A stretch of 64,000 bases of DNA, taken from assembly GCA_918026815.1 (NCBI GenBank), contig CAKJVC010000055.1, forward strand, positions 1 to 64,000, read 5' to 3'. Shown here one piece after another: positions 32,787 to 47,898 of this stretch. The notes under the pieces are model-generated. The model worked only from the letters and a program-made list of their open reading frames with translations. It searched no databases and had not been told where the DNA came from. How positions within the stretch are numbered: the stretch's first letter is position 1; the number at the start of each line of letters is the position of its first letter. Position numbers and translations under genes: made by a program. This DNA comes from Chalara sp. BL73 (lineage: Eukaryota; Ascomycota; Leotiomycetes; Helotiales).

Positions 32787-35700
32787 TTAAACGTCTTCTG
32801 GCGGGGCAGTCTCGCAGCGAGGTTGTAGTATGCTCAAGGACCGTCTGAAAGGTTCTTCTGGCACGACATCATTCTCCATCACAATGTCCTCAGGTTCAGG
32901 CTCAAAAGCGAACTCTTCCACAAGTTGTTCCAGACGAGCGGCAGCCTGAGTGAGCTTTGTTTTCTCTTCCTGAAGAGCTGCCCGAGCACTCGCTTCGCTA
33001 TGATCCTCGATCATCAGCATTCTGCATCTCATTTCGCACTCCCGAGAATTTAAACCTAATACGGTTTCCAGATATTGCGGGATCTGTTCCTGTACCTTTC
33101 TAAAGAGAATGCCTTGTATGTTTTGGCAAAGGTTGTCTGCAAATCGATTGGCGGCAGTCTTGTAATAGCCTCGAACGTACGCTGCGGTGTCGATTTCAAG
33201 TGCGAAAGGATCCGGGCCAAGTTGATCGTCGGTTATGTGCTTCATTTGAGTCTCACGATCCTTCTCAGTCAGAGTCTTGTTCAAGGCTTTAGCGTTCTTC
33301 TCAATGTAGCACTTAACACGGTGTTTACGGCGAGCTTGCTGGAGAATGGTAAGCTCCTCAGCTTTGTACCGTGAAAACACCTCATTGTTCAGAGTAAACA
33401 AGCTGTAGGTTTCGAGGGTGTAGATCTGGTTCAGGTTCATTGTTTGCTCCGCACAGAGAATGTCGAGGAAGTCCAGAATATTTTTCTTAGACTCTCTGAA
33501 TAAGTCGGTTTGTCTGTATTTTCCTAAAGCTTCGGGTCGTTGCAAGATGCTTACAACTGCTTCGCGGAGATGAGCAAAAGTGATGAGCACCAGTTTGTCG
33601 AGGGGGTGTTTCCACATCTGGGTCGCTTCCATACATAGCTCCTCTCTCGCAGCTTCGGGCACATTGTCTGGATGGCCTGGTCGCTTATGACGAGAGATGA
33701 TATCCCGGATTTGTCCTATAGTCTTGAATCTTTTGCCATATGCAAGAAATTCCGAGAATGGCGTAACCTTGGACTTTCTGGGTTGTGCAATGCGACGGGT
33801 GGTGGGAGTTTCGAAGATAGACTCATTCTTTGGACGCGCTATATGCTGGGACCCCGGAATATGATTAATCTGTTGGGATGCAGGGGTCCAGCCAGAATTG
33901 TTACTGGGACTAGGGCCATTTATTGTACGCGCGAACTTTGAAGGTGGAGTCGCAAATCCGGGTGGTGCGCCGTGCTTCTTTGAGAAGGAAGAGATCGTGG
34001 ATGATGCCCTACTTTCGGTGTCTGAGTCATCGAGACTGATTACTTCCGGAGGTACAATATCAGAAGCATCCTGATAAACAAACATTGGCTTCATCTGATG
34101 GAGGGCTTCCGCGAAGTCATTGCTAAGCCTAGACCAATTGCTTAAGAAAGTGTGGTGCAACGACATTGAGCCGCCTCCCAGCATACTCCTAACGCTAGTA
34201 CTGAACTCCTGGAGGGATTGACGAACGATATGCTGGACGTTGTCGTTATCTGGGAGATCTGGTAGCTGGCCCAGTTTATTGTCAACGTCACGCACCCGGT
34301 TCTTGATCTTCTCCTCGATGCTTCCCATGCTACCAACAATGAGCCGAGCAAATTCTTGTGAAAGGTACTCTTGTATAGCTTTTGTGCCGCATCGGTGGTT
34401 GAATGCCTGCCACTCGCCATCCTCACGCCATCGTGCATCCGTCCTAAAAAATATAGCCTCCTCCTCTCTAGCTTGAATGTGATAATCCGAGTTCTGGCGA
34501 AGATTAAATTTTGGCCCAGGCTGCTTCGTGACGAAGTATCCGCGCGGAAGAATGTAGGTTTGATTTCTCAAAAGTTTATCAAAGTCTGTGTGGGTAGAAC
34601 CGGTCTGAAGGAGGTCTGGCATAGTCAAGACTCCAATTGTACGCTTATCCGCCTTCATGTCCGTGATAAGAGAGAAGGTTCTCGAGTTTGCCGGGTCAGT
34701 AGCCATGGTCATAGCGCAGATGATTAAAGCTTTCTCATGACGAATGTACTTCTTCACCATATTCTCAAACACTTTGACTAAATACCGTTCTTCCCGGTTT
34801 GCTGAGCTATTGAATACGCCTGGCAGGTCATAGAACGAGAGAGCAGGTAAGCGGGGTCCAAAAATTTCAATAGCAACGATGTTGGGACTATAATCAGCTT
34901 CATGCTTATGATCCTGACCTAGCCCACTCTGTACGATAGCACCAGTGCCTGGAATGAAGGCTCGATAGTCCCGGCTTGGATTGAGAAGTGCTATTTGGGC
35001 CCACCGAAGGATGTTCTCCAATTCAGCCTTATTTGAGATCGTCTTAAATTGCTTTATGTTAATTGTGGAATTCTCAATCCATGGTGGGAAGGGATTGTTG
35101 GCAGTAGCCTCACGACGAGGACCTTGCGTATAACGATAGTACTCGTGAAGAGACACGGTGCAGCTCCAGGATTCGGCAGGTGAAGTTTTGATACTGCAAA
35201 CAGTTAGTAAGATATTGATTCGGCTAATGGACCAATGTACTTACTTCGCTGGGCAGCGTGTACACATGCCAGAATCTTTGGGAAGGTTGATCTCCGCAAT
35301 CGCGCCCATAAGACTGGACTTGCCTGCACTCTGATCGCCGACTAGGACAAGCTCCGGGAGCTCAGTGTCGATCTCTTTCAGACCGAGCTTGCGGAGCTCC
35401 TCTATTGCATCAACGAGAAGGTTAACCTTCTCGCCGACAAGCTCAAGGCTTGCACCTGGCGCTGGCATCCTTGATGCTATCGAAGGTGCGACTGACGGTG
35501 CCATTGAGATGCGATTTGCAAAAGATGGTTGTGGTTGTGGTTGCAGTGGAGGAGTTGCGTATTGAAGAGATACCAAGGAGGCTGTTATTATATTAGCCTT
35601 GGCGGTATGACATGGAGTATATTCACTTACGTGAAGAAGATCGCAATTTTCTCAGTTTTATGGCCTCAGCCTCGTCGTCATCGATCTGGATGGCGGGCAA

Positions 35701-35907
35701 GCCGTCGTGAATAAACCTCCTCAGCGTGTTCTCCTTGTGCTCCTCTCCCTTGAGTGTGGCATCACTGTTGGTCCTACTTGGAGTACCACTACCACCACTA
35801 CTGATGGCTGATGACATGGACATGTTAGGAGTCATCAGGCCTGTTGTTAACACCGTGGCAGTCTCATGTTTGACTGGACGAGGTGGCCTCGATGATCGAG
35901 GCGCCAT
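32787..35907 (-). CDS. Dynamin-family GTPase (Mx/Vps1-like), 1006 residues
   Basis: Three exons, 35907-35631, 35581-35245 and 35193-32787, with introns of 49 and 51 nt (both GTAAGT) join in frame. An N-terminal disordered extension of about 130 residues leads into the GTPase domain. G1 is GDQSAGKSS (about residue 174), switch T is in CTRCPANIKTS, G3 is DLPG (about 327) and G4 is TMPD (about 400). G4 is normally T/N-K-x-D, so the usual Lys is Met, which may weaken guanine recognition. A middle/stalk region follows, broken by a disordered insert (about 560-640, SRASSTISSFSKKHGAPP). A GTPase effector domain near the end has DTAAYVRGYYKTAANRFADN. No pleckstrin or transmembrane segment. These fungal proteins resemble interferon-induced Mx GTPases in layout, but their cellular role is unclear and they are not the core Vps1 or Dnm1. 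Confidence 0.85.
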
Positions 35908-37483
35908 TTGATATGGACTAGAATAAAATTATTGTTAGGCTGACAGGCGAAACAAGAAATCAGGGAAGACTAAGTGAGAAGGAGCTCAACTCGCAGCGGA
36001 TTTGGAAACTATTTGTGGAGGTTGACGACGGAGGAAGGTGGCAATAAGGATAGTGGTGATGGTGAACTTATAGACATGAGGTGTATGCATGAGGCTGTGG
36101 CTGAGACTGATCACAGAAATAGTGAAGGTGAATAGAGGAGTAGCACTCACTGTGGTATGAAAGTGCTCACTGCGGTCTGGCTCCAGAATTGGAAGACGGT
36201 GATCCACCACGTCGAATCCCTTTGTACGTTTGAGGCAGTCGTGGTATGATAAACTATGTCAAGAAGATAGAAGCAGCTAGGTTGTTGGCAGTGGGCGTGA
36301 TACAGATGTGTGAGATATATAGATCCTGCTGGTGGCAGAGGTTATAATTGTTTTTGAAACTTGAGAAAGGTCAATCGCGTGGGTAACCCAATTCTTTGAA
36401 AGTGAGCCTGTCTTTGTAAAAGGCGAGGGAGAAGGGATCATCAATATGGAGAGATTTTCCCACTATAAGTGATCAGGCAGGAAAGAGAAACTTCACGTTG
36501 AGGTATCCAAAGGTGACAAGTGTCTGCGTGGGGACGCTGCTTTCTTGTATTTCACGGTCTCAGATCAACGCGTAGAGTGCTTGCATGGACTTGTGAGCCC
36601 TGTAACCAATAGAAGTTGACAAGAACTCTGATCTACTGCCCTGAGATCCATATCTCTTCGAACTCACTCTACTCCATGAACAAGCTACTTCGCAGCTTTG
36701 CAGGCGGAACCACCAAATCAACATTACGCTGCGTGAAAGCAAAAGAGTGCAACCTGAAATGACAAGAGCGGGGATGATGCACCTAATCGGCGGTGTGTAG
36801 CCGGTGGCGTGGTGGTTGGGCTTGAAGTTGTGAGCAAACATTCACGATGTGTGCACGCGAGACCCCTGTTTTTAGGGGTGTTTTTGTGAAGACTTGTGAG
36901 GAAATGTGAGAGCGGCTGCACGGACTCAAGGGATGCATGATTCGCGATCCGTGGCCGAAGAACAAATCCTTGCTCCATTTTAAATCATTTTCTCACCCTT
37001 GATCGGGAGGCTGGGGAGTGGTAGGATTACAGAGTGCCGGTTGCTACATGAGGTTTCGCGATCAATGGGAAAAATTGTAGCAAGAATAACTCGTTGTGAA
37101 TAATGTGTTAGATGATGTTGAGCAGAACTGTGGGAATAGAATAAGCATCACTGATATGCTAAAGCGCTCGGCGCTTGAGGACAGGCTATTGATTTGTGAT
37201 TAAGCCTTCACTGAGATCGATGGCGAGGCGTGAATGTTGGCTTCTGTCTCACGGAATGCCAAGCACCATCTACACGTGATTAGTGGGTATCCTCTAGACA
37301 TAGTTTATTTTAAATGCACCATTGATTAACATCATTTAGAGGTTGAAAACATGGAATTATGTTCGAGATTTCGTGTCTCATTATCCGATTTATGAAATCT
37401 ACTAAACAACAATGACTCTAATCATAATTTTCCTATAGAGAATGGATCATCTATAACGGTACTTCCGAGAAGATTATTGACTT
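35908..37483. other. Intergenic
   Basis: Promoter side of the dynamin-family gene, then about 1.2 kb without recognised coding. Short minus-strand open frames at 35986-36210 and 36560-36978 lack motifs and are probably chance. Confidence 0.4.
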
Positions 37484-38835
<1,352 letters not shown>

Positions 38836-39544
38836 GTTTGATGCTTTGCCAATGAGGATTCAATGACGTAGAAATTATATGTTAAATAGATGTTGCAATC
38901 GACCTTAAGTTATCTTCAAAAACAGGTACTGCTATGAGAAGAAACGTGGAGGTCTTGAGGTGTCACTTAAACGGCTCTGGCAGATATATGATGTCACAAA
39001 ACCACAGACTCATTTATGAATTTGTCATAATCTACAATTTTAGTAATTATAGTCATTATTAATTGAAAGTTGAAACGTTTAATATCCAGAACGTCACTCT
39101 ATTTAGCCCCAAAAAAGAGAAAAAAAAAGTTACATGCACTAGTCAGGTACAAGCCGTCGTATTTGTAAGCTTCGAAGATTAGTAAAACTGGCCTAGCCGA
39201 AGTATGTCCGAAGCATACAACGCGTCGCATATACGGAGTTGAAGTTTCCTGATGCGATGAACAGAGAGATGAACAGAAAACAAAGGGCGGGCCATGTAAA
39301 AGAAGCACACATCAAGGTTGCTGTGATAAAATCGATGTCTGGTCCATCTCAACTGTGAGAAGTGGTGAAATCAAATTGAGTATTTAGGAGGTTAAATCCT
39401 CGCAGGTCTTGCAAAGATTACTGTTTCTTATTCTACCTCCAAAACTTTTAATGGACCCGCTCTCCTGCATATATTATGATGCACTACAATCGCCCACATC
39501 AACGCCTCAATTGTACCATGATCCTGGTAGGATATGCAGGTAGT
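38836..39544. other. Intergenic
   Basis: AT-rich 5' flank of the ene-reductase gene and 3' flank of the GMPPA-like gene. Contains an A-rich run at about 39111-39128. No coding feature seen. Confidence 0.5.
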
Positions 39545-41063
39545 CTACATGATCACCTCATTGGCAACATCCTAAGAGTGTTAGCATGTTACTCGTCGGG
39601 AAAATGATAGGGAAATATCTGAGATGGAGTGATGTTTTGGAAGACTCACCCGCTTCAATTCCTTGTATGGCAAGCAAATGCAGTTTTGCACACGGATCTC
39701 ATCGCCGACTCCACACTCCTTACCCAAAATTGTGATGCTTTGGACTTTGACGCCATTCTTGATAATGCTTGTAGAGTGGCTATTGACTGGGGTGGGCGTG
39801 CCTTCAACGCGGGCCCAAGCTCCGATTCTGCTGTTCCATCCAATAATTGAGTATAGTACGCATGAGTCATGCTTGATCTCGGAGTCCTCGAGAACGATTG
39901 ATTCTTTGATTCTAACACCAGCACCAACCACGGCTCGTGGGCCAATCGAAACATTTGGACCAAGTTTAGCGGTAGGGTCCACCTCCGCGGTAGGGTGGAT
40001 GAAGACGGGAGGCAAGATGTTTGCAGAAGGCTTTGCCAACTCTTTGGCGCCTGATTGCCATGCCTTCTGCAGATACAGCGCATTTGCAGGAACAGCTGAG
40101 CCGGCGGTCTTAATTTGTCTCCAGAAATCCTTTGTCTCATGAACAAAGAACTGCTTGCTGTCTGCCATATCGCTCAGAATGTCCTGTTCCAACCGCAACA
40201 CCTCGTTTTTCTTGTCCGTTTCGTCATCGTCTTGGTAGTATGAGGAATCGAGGTTCTCTGAGGAGGGATAAGAGAAGAGACGAGGACGTTCAGTGCGCTT
40301 CTTGATCGCAGATCGAATGGAGGGGAAGATGGAGTCGGTAGAGAAAAGGTAGACACCGCAATTGATGAGATTTGAAATGTGAGACTCAGGTTTCTCGACA
40401 TAGTGTAGGACGCGCTTGGTATGCGCATCTGAAACAATACATCCAAAGTTGCTAGCCGCATCTTCACTAACCCGTGTGCCAAGGATAACAGCTTCTGCAT
40501 CACGCTCCTCGAAGAGCTTGAGCATGTCATTCAGCGGAAAAGAGCAGCAGACATCGGCGTTGAGAACGAAGAATCGCTCTGGCCGTCCCTTGAGGATAGC
40601 ATCACGGAAGTGGTAGAGGCCACCTGCCGTTCCCAGCGCCTGGTATTCCCGAAGATAAACTATTTTGATTTGTGGAAATTCTTTCGATGCATCCTTGATA
40701 AAGTCACGGAAGACAGACTCTTCGTAGTATCCGATCATGCAGACTTCTTGGATATGAGGCACCTTTGCAATTGCGGTGAGACAGTGCCACACAATTGGGT
40801 GGCCAGCAACTTCAAAGAGAGGCTATAGAATGGGATTAGTCAACGGCAGGTATTCTTAGTCCGTGGATCTTCGACATCACAGTACCTTTGGTAGGTCTAG
40901 GGATAACGGTCTGAATCTGGTTCCTCTAGAAGGACCACCAACCTAAACGCCAGTCAACCATACAATGTTGTTATTATATCCTGCTCTGACATACGAGGAT
41001 GACAGCCTTTGTCGCTGCTTGATCGCCATTGGGTTTTGAGCGGGTGGGAATTTGAAGAGACAT
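39545..41063 (-). CDS. GDP-mannose pyrophosphorylase A-like protein (GMPPA)
   Basis: Four exons, 41063-40995, 40942-40886 (57 nt), 40822-39650 and 39571-39545 (9 codons including stop), give 441 residues. The nucleotidyltransferase domain begins KAVILVGGPSRGTRFRPLSL, the sugar-nucleotide signature. It continues with PLFEVAGHPIVWHCL, FFVLNADVCCSFP and VLHYVEKPE, then NCGVYLFS. A left-handed beta-helix of hexapeptide repeats follows: NVSIGPRAVVGAGVRIKESI, VLEDSEI. The end is DVANEVIM. Length, the long insert between the two domains and the C-terminal form match the alpha (GMPPA) type rather than the shorter catalytic beta type (yeast Psa1). GMPPA is thought to sense GDP-mannose and inhibit the catalytic subunit, which supplies mannose for N-glycans, mannoproteins and GPI anchors. 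Confidence 0.88.
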
Positions 41064-43342
41064 TTTGGTGCGGTAGTACTAACAACTGTCTATGTTGTTC
41101 TCCTTGAATCGCAAAGCTGAATGTCCAGAGTTGACACGAAGGTGGAAGCATTAAGCGGCCGCATTTTAGCCCGCTTCTCCTTACAGGGGTCCAAAATGAA
41201 CTGTGATGTAGTCCCTGCCAAGAACTTCCCCAGCAACACTTATTTATCCCTTCCTGCATAGTTAACAGAAATGCGACTTCCTGTCCACGTATATTTATAG
41301 CTTTATCTGCTGGGAGCAACTGAAGTGTTGAGCTTCGACCAGGGTACTTAGCATCCTTCCTGTATTTCGATTCGTTTTTCGTGAGGCGTTTACGGCCATT
41401 CTGGGCGAACTAAGCTTCCTTGAAACCTCTAATCATTTCGCATCCTATCAAGAGAAATCATCAAGGCTTTGCGAGGGAACTTGCTCCCATAGTTTCTACC
41501 TTTGAAATGATAAACGTAGAGTCTACCGACGGTAACATGATATTCAATGAAGAACTTGCTGACGACAGATAGGCCTCATCCATGCTAGCCGTAACGAGCT
41601 GGAATCTCGCATGAACGTTGCATGTTCTGCCTTATATTGGTAGGACCCCTCTTCCCTTTCCCCCAAATTCATTATCTTTCCGTATACCCAATCTGGGTTT
41701 TCTGTGCCAAACCGTGTTCTGAGGTCGGGCCGCTAGGCAGAGCTCTGGGTGAGTTGATCATTTTCCTGGATCATTGGAGCTTATGCAGATTGAGCATCAG
41801 TTGAGCGTCAGTTGGCTGACTAGTTCTGTGTCTGTAGTTCTGATCTCTATCGAAAAAAAAAAAAAATCCGTGATGTTCTATTAGTGCTTGATGCTACGAA
41901 TTGTACGGTATAATTGATGATATAGAGCACCACTATTCGTCGTTCCTCCGCGATTCTCATACACTATTAATATTTATAGAAGAACCTGTCCGCAGTCAAA
42001 CTGAAAGACATGCAGCAGTCTTGAAGGGCTTCTCCAAAGCCAGGTAATTTACAGTTTCTAAAGTTAATATGTTCTGTCCCACTGTAACACCATATAGTTA
42101 GGCATATGCAGCCAGCTCCTTGTTGTACCCATCCACGCATTCTCAAAATAGATTGGAACGAGTGTTCGTTTTTGCATTTGTGGTGGCAATTAGCTTGGGG
42201 ACTGGTCCGACTGAAATACAGAATAAAAGTTGGAAGGTACTCGAGCATCTGCATAGCTAAGCCTCTATTGCGCCTCGGTTCGCACCGATTATTAGCTGGC
42301 CAATAGCAAGCAAAATTATTAAACCCCCCTTTCTCTGAGAAAGAGTTTGACTTGAACATGAGCTCACCAGCTTGTCAAATATATGAAGTTCATCCAGATG
42401 TAGGACAGGTACCTAAGATCAATTTGCCTGTCGCAACAATGATTTCCAGTTTTAAGTTGAGCATGTGTGAGTCGTATTTGTATGGATGTCTATATCAAGG
42501 ATTAAGGGTAATTTGTTATTCAAATCAGGCTTCGATTTCCTGGTAATGAAGGCGGATGGCGCCGAAAATTGCCGTTGTACAAGTCTATTGCTCGAGATCT
42601 GAAGGGATACCTAGCCTCAAATCCATGGAGTCTAATAAAAATAAATGTCTTGGGGCCACTCAGTGCTCACCAAAGCGGGTGCAGAAGCATGCACTCCGCC
42701 AGAAAGCGGTGGCTACCAATAAATCTCGACCTCGCATCTTCTGTCCATCTACGATGTCTATGGGTAGACGCCAAGTGCTTTAGGGCAGCATGCGGCTGAA
42801 AGCCTCCGGGGCTTCAACCAGTCAGCGATACTGGAATGCAAAGTTTCCACACCTAGCAAGGCCTCCCACTGCCCCGTGTGATAAACGGAAAGTGATGTGG
42901 CACAGCATTATGTATCACGTTTCGGAAAGGCGGCCGATTTGAGGCTTCAAGCAGGGGCAAGAAGAGGCAGGCGGTCAAAGAAGCCTTCTCTCCTTTAATT
43001 ATTGCTCATGAGAAATAAAACAAGAGATCGATCATGGGTGAAACGTGTATTATTCTGGAGTCAAAGATGCCATCATGGATTGGAGGGCAAGAGGAGCCTC
43101 GCCGTTCAATGCTGTCAACAAAAGTTATCATGCATCATGGCAAGAGTAATGGTTTGGGGCAGAGTGCATGCAGACTTTATGTGCTAATTTGGAAGGATCG
43201 GATTGAATTCTGAAATCTTGATTGTTCATGATTGGATCATCCTGTAGAGGCGCACGCCTGTTAAGGCTGTTCCATATGTTTATTGCAATGTGCGCATTCA
43301 GTCTCTTTCGGGAACTACCTTGTGGCTTTACTCCTTTGATGC
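41064..43342. other. Long intergenic region
   Basis: No recognised gene. An A13 run is present near 41854-41866. Short open frames (41967-42359 minus, 42556-42799 plus) have no motif support. A possible upstream exon of the membrane-protein gene starting near 43.3 kb may lie at the right end. Confidence 0.4.
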
Positions 43343-44703
43343 TATTGGATAGATCGCCAACACCAGCGATTGGTTGTTACAGTTACCTCTATATATTCTA
43401 GGATTATCCCGAATATATCATATTCTGCTTCATGGTGCTCTGAGGCACAGAATTCGGCGATGACATTATCTACAGCGTCGTCCATGTCTTCCTTCACAGA
43501 CACATTCACCGAAACTAGTACTGTTACACTTTCCAATAATGCAATTGAAGCATACAATCGCGGACCTCTAACCAAGATCTATACCCCTCCAAATTCCTGT
43601 ACAAGTATTTTGACGTATGGGAGTGATATGAGTGATTTTTACTATGGGCACTGGGGAGATCGCTATTATGATACGGCTTGTTATCCCCCAACCACGCTGA
43701 CTAGTTCCCAAAATGCGTGGGGCCTTTATTTTCGTGAGTATTCTGTATCATAGACTTTAGCCATGAGCTGAACCTCATGTAGATAGCCCTGCATTATGCC
43801 CCGATGGATGGTCTACTGCGGAGCCGCTAACAGATTATCAAACCGGCTGGCATTCAGACACAAGAATGCCCCATAGAGTCTTGAGCATAGGGCCGGAAAC
43901 TACCGCCGGCGTATGTTGTCCCACGTTAGTATCATCCACCTCTGTGAAGGATATATTCTGATAGTCATCGAAGGGGCTATTTCTATGATTCTCAAGATGG
44001 GCTCGACCACATATGTTACTCAGTTATGATCAAAGGGGTTGGCGACAGTATTGTGTACAAGGCTCCAAAGACGAATGAGAACAAAAATTGGATTGAGACT
44101 GACACGAAGACTTCAACTGGGATGATTAGTGAAACCGTCTGGGGAGATGGGCTTCCTGTGTGGCATCAGCAGTCTGATCTTGCACTTTTCGGCGCTGCTT
44201 CATCGACATCGAGTTCTGTTTCCGGCTCTACTACCCTTACCACCTCATCATCATCTATTTCACCATCTTCGACTAGCTTACCAGCAACAGCATCTCCATC
44301 CACAAGCGGCGCTGCTACCCAGACTGCAGATGCGGCAAACCGCGGAAAAGACAGCGGCGACGGTGGGCTTTCCACAGGAGGTATCATCGCCATTTGCATA
44401 GTCATTCCAGCCACTGTAATGGTGGTGGCAATATTTGGGTTCTATTTCTATTATACAAGGAAGAAGCGCCGCCTAGCTGAACAAGGCATCGGAGAGCAGA
44501 ATATTGCTGCGGCGGAAAAATATAACAACGGTGGAGCCCCAGAGCAGAGACCGTTGGAGCTGGGCACATTTCCTCCTTCGCCATACCAGTCACCACATTT
44601 ACACCATTCGTATACTTCGCAGACCGCCCCGCAAGAGATTGGTGATAGATATTATGAGACGAATTACCCACCAGATTTAACCCCTCCTCCGCGTTCAGGA
44701 TAG
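43343..44703 (+). CDS. Single-pass membrane protein with Ser/Thr-rich stalk; 5' end unresolved
   Basis: Coding exons end at 43733 (donor GTGAGT), then 43783-43924 and 43965-44703. Phases join in frame across introns of 49 and 40 nt. The readable start is open back to 43340 but has no ATG before residue MTLSTASSM (about 43460), so an upstream exon with a signal peptide is probably missing. The outside part has a small cysteine module (ALCPDGWSTA then GVCCPT, GYFYDSQDG, HICYSV). A Ser/Thr-rich stalk (TTSSSSISPSSTSLPAT) follows. The membrane segment is GIIAICIVIPATVMVVAIFG, and then come a basic stop-transfer KKRRL and a Pro/Tyr-rich cytosolic tail. Such proteins often act as wall sensors or adhesins in fungi. 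That role is inferred only from the layout. Confidence 0.7.
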
Positions 44704-47700
44704 ACATAGCTGTTACACCTTTAGTATAAACTATCTGACAAGTTCGAGACGTCGGGCTAAAGGTGCGACTAATAACCATAAGGCGGATAGCCCATACAAA
44801 GCCGAGACTTTCTTTTTTTTTTTTTTTTTTTTTGGCTTCCTTCTTGATTACTTTTTGGGTTTGCTGGAGAGAAAGATTCTCAACTACTTTTATACCGTCC
44901 CTGCTTTCAAGAAAAAAAATTGATACCCTAAGATTTAAGATATGGATAATGACAGGAAGTTCCAGTGAACATTTGCTGAAGATAGTATGTTATATAGAGC
45001 ACATATAATATGGTCCAGTTTGGAGATTTCTCTTATCTTATTTGTCTACCGCTCGCCACTACTATATTATCCTATTCAGTGTCCAACAATAGCGTTACAT
45101 GCTTGATATGCTTTGAAATTGTAACGACTCAAGATGGGATCATGGCAATCAAGTTGGAGGCTCAGACAGTGTGAAGACAGCTTGAATTGAATGGGATAGC
45201 TAAAAAGGGTGCAAATCGTCTTAGGAGAGAAGAGAGGAAGGAGGGGCTAGCAACGGCTGTTGAGCCCATCCTTATATTGATCCAAATACTTTTCACTGAG
45301 CGCTGCGCCTCAAATAATTTCAGAATCTTGCCTGTCAAAGATCAGCAGAGCACCATTTATATCAAAACCGGCTGTAACTTTACTGGTAATTGAATGTGTC
45401 TTCGGCGGTCTAGTAATGGCATTAACAGTGATCAAAGCGCTGACTGGAGGGATAGTGCAGGCCGTCGAAGTTTGATGGATTTAGAAAAACGAGCAACGTA
45501 GTAATACGTGGCGCCGCCTCGCTTTGGTATGGCAGCAAGAACGTTGCATTTAGATTTACGATTTGATAGACTGACGATATCGTAACTGTGGGAGAGGTGG
45601 TTTTCTAGTAAGTTTTTGGGAATAGGGTCGATTGCCGGTGACGAGATTTGGTGTGATGTGAGGGAACATATGAGGAGAAAAGGAGGAGCTAGAAGTGGTA
45701 AGGCTGCTCGGTCTCTTTTCTCTGCAATAGGAGAGCTGGGTGGAGGTTCATAGAGTATTCACCGGGAATCAATTGAGTAGCATAGGCAATTTCAACATCT
45801 ATCATGGACGAAGGTATTAGCAACAAAGATGGCCGAGAGTGTTAAATCAAGATGGAGTTAGAGGAGATGTGATAGCTGAAACCTCGCGTAAGGCTGGCTT
45901 TAAACGTGTTGAGTTCATAGCCTTACATCTTGGGCACCAGGCTAGAATCTCTACGTGGTTACTTTAGCTTGGATGATGGCACATTCATATTATAGAGCCT
46001 CTATTCTACTCTCCTGTGAATGTACCACTTCATGCTCGTGAGTCCTAGCCCATTACAAAATGTTCATCGGCCCATCTTTCCACAACGTCTCTTCCTAGAT
46101 GCCTGCATAATGAAGTGATCACGTCGAACCTTTCTCACAAATTCTTTCACGTTATAAATTAAGTTTAGCAATAATTTTCAACATTTATCAGCTCTCCTAT
46201 TATAGCGAAAACAGCTGCGAACTTCTGATCACCTCGTGCATACCTGCGGTGTGTAGGAAGTGACATTTCATTTTTGAACTCCAAAATCCCATCCTATAAT
46301 TACGTGGATTAGAGTTCCAATAAATTCAAAACCTCTTGAACCGTTTCAGCCTTCAGCTAAGATATTCTGCAGATAGTATCACCCTCTTTTAATTTTTCTA
46401 ACGTTCACCTTAATGGCTTCCATCGTGCCGAGTTAAAATCGAGCCTAAAACCACACTTCATCAAGCAACTTCAACTCCAACCCACCTGCAAACTCGTTTA
46501 CCTAACATAAAATCACGTATAAGACAGTTCGAATACTCTTTTTCTGAACACGCGTTTTTCTACGACATCGAAACACTTTCCGGGTTTTTCTAGTGAAGTT
46601 GTTATTATTATACACAATACAATATAGATGTATAGACCGACCCTGCAGTTATGGCCTCTAAAATGGATGATCTGAAAGACTTCTGTCAAACCTCAAGTAT
46701 GATCTAGTATTTAGGTGTGAATAAATTCGAATGGGGCATATCAATTTGATTAGAAAACCAGAATGAAATCTCTTTACAGTACTACATAATAGAAATTAAA
46801 TAGCCAAGAATACACTAGTTTAAGCTTAGCGGCTTACAACTTTTAAATTGAATTTCAGCATATTGTTAATTAAGTACAATTGAAATACGTATATAAAATT
46901 GATGCTGATAATAAAAGTTGTTAACGATATTGAGATCGTTGCAGCTTTAAAATACATTCTGAAATTCGGTTCTCATTATTTCAAAGTGTAACTTATAAAA
47001 CTGTAAAATATTTGTTGGTAAGTCTTTTACTAAAACTTTGACTTGTTATGCAAACGTGTACTCTCTTCTTTTAAGCCTTTAGAGAAAAATTACTCTCCGA
47101 GACTTTTTATTCGCTGAGAAAGTAAAAGGCACACTTTTTGGGCCAAGTTACAGTAATTACATGATATAGGTCTGATTTATATAAACACAAAAAAGAAGGT
47201 TAACAACGTGGAAATGGAAGCTAGGATTTCCACTGTCAGCTGTTGTTGCACATGAAGCGCAGCGGGTGCCGGATTTCGGAGATTAGATCCCTCCCACAGG
47301 GTTTCCATCTTGGCCATTGAAACGAGATGGGGAATGGCATGGGTATCACCAGCTAAATCACCCCTAATGGGCATTCGCAAGGTCTAAAGTGCGGATAAAA
47401 TACCTACACTTGAAGCTTGTATTTAAGCTTGTGAAGCCATGCGAGCTCTTCGACAATATTCTATTACAAGCCATCGGAGCCTAATAGGAAGTTGACCTAT
47501 CTTTGGTTTTTAGGAGCGAACAAGTTTTATATTAAAGTTGGTGAAGCATTACAACTTATTTTTGGGTATACCCGTCAGAGAAGTGAAAGCCACCCGGTAG
47601 AATGACAACCATCTATCCCAGTGGCTTCTGCTCCCCACGCTGTGATAGCCCAATATATTACTAAGATTTCTCTTTCTGGCAGCTCAAACTCTTTTCTTCA

Positions 47701-47898
47701 CTAGTTTGCTGCTTTTGTCTTGGTTGCCTTGTTCTTATTTAGGCTGCGATATTCAGTATATAAACCTGGCAGCCTCGACCTCAATCGTAAAATTCTGTTC
47801 ATCAGGCTCATTAAACCTACGACCCTCATATTCGAAGATCATTTAAACAAGAAACTCCAAAAAATTCAGTCCTAGCTTCGAGCTTCTGTGTTTCTAAC
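44704..47898. other. Gene-poor AT-rich region
   Basis: Contains a T-rich run of about 28 nt at 44806-44834 and a strongly AT-rich stretch at about 46,590-47,170. No coding feature I can support. A short frame at 46,651 (MASKMDDLKDFCQTSS) ends almost at once at a stop. The composition suggests old, mutated sequence, but no repeat family was recognised. Confidence 0.45.

Noticed and set aside
44806..44834. T-rich run as a telomere or transposon tail
   Set aside because: A simple homopolymer without a telomeric unit; no upstream retroelement coding or target duplication was found.
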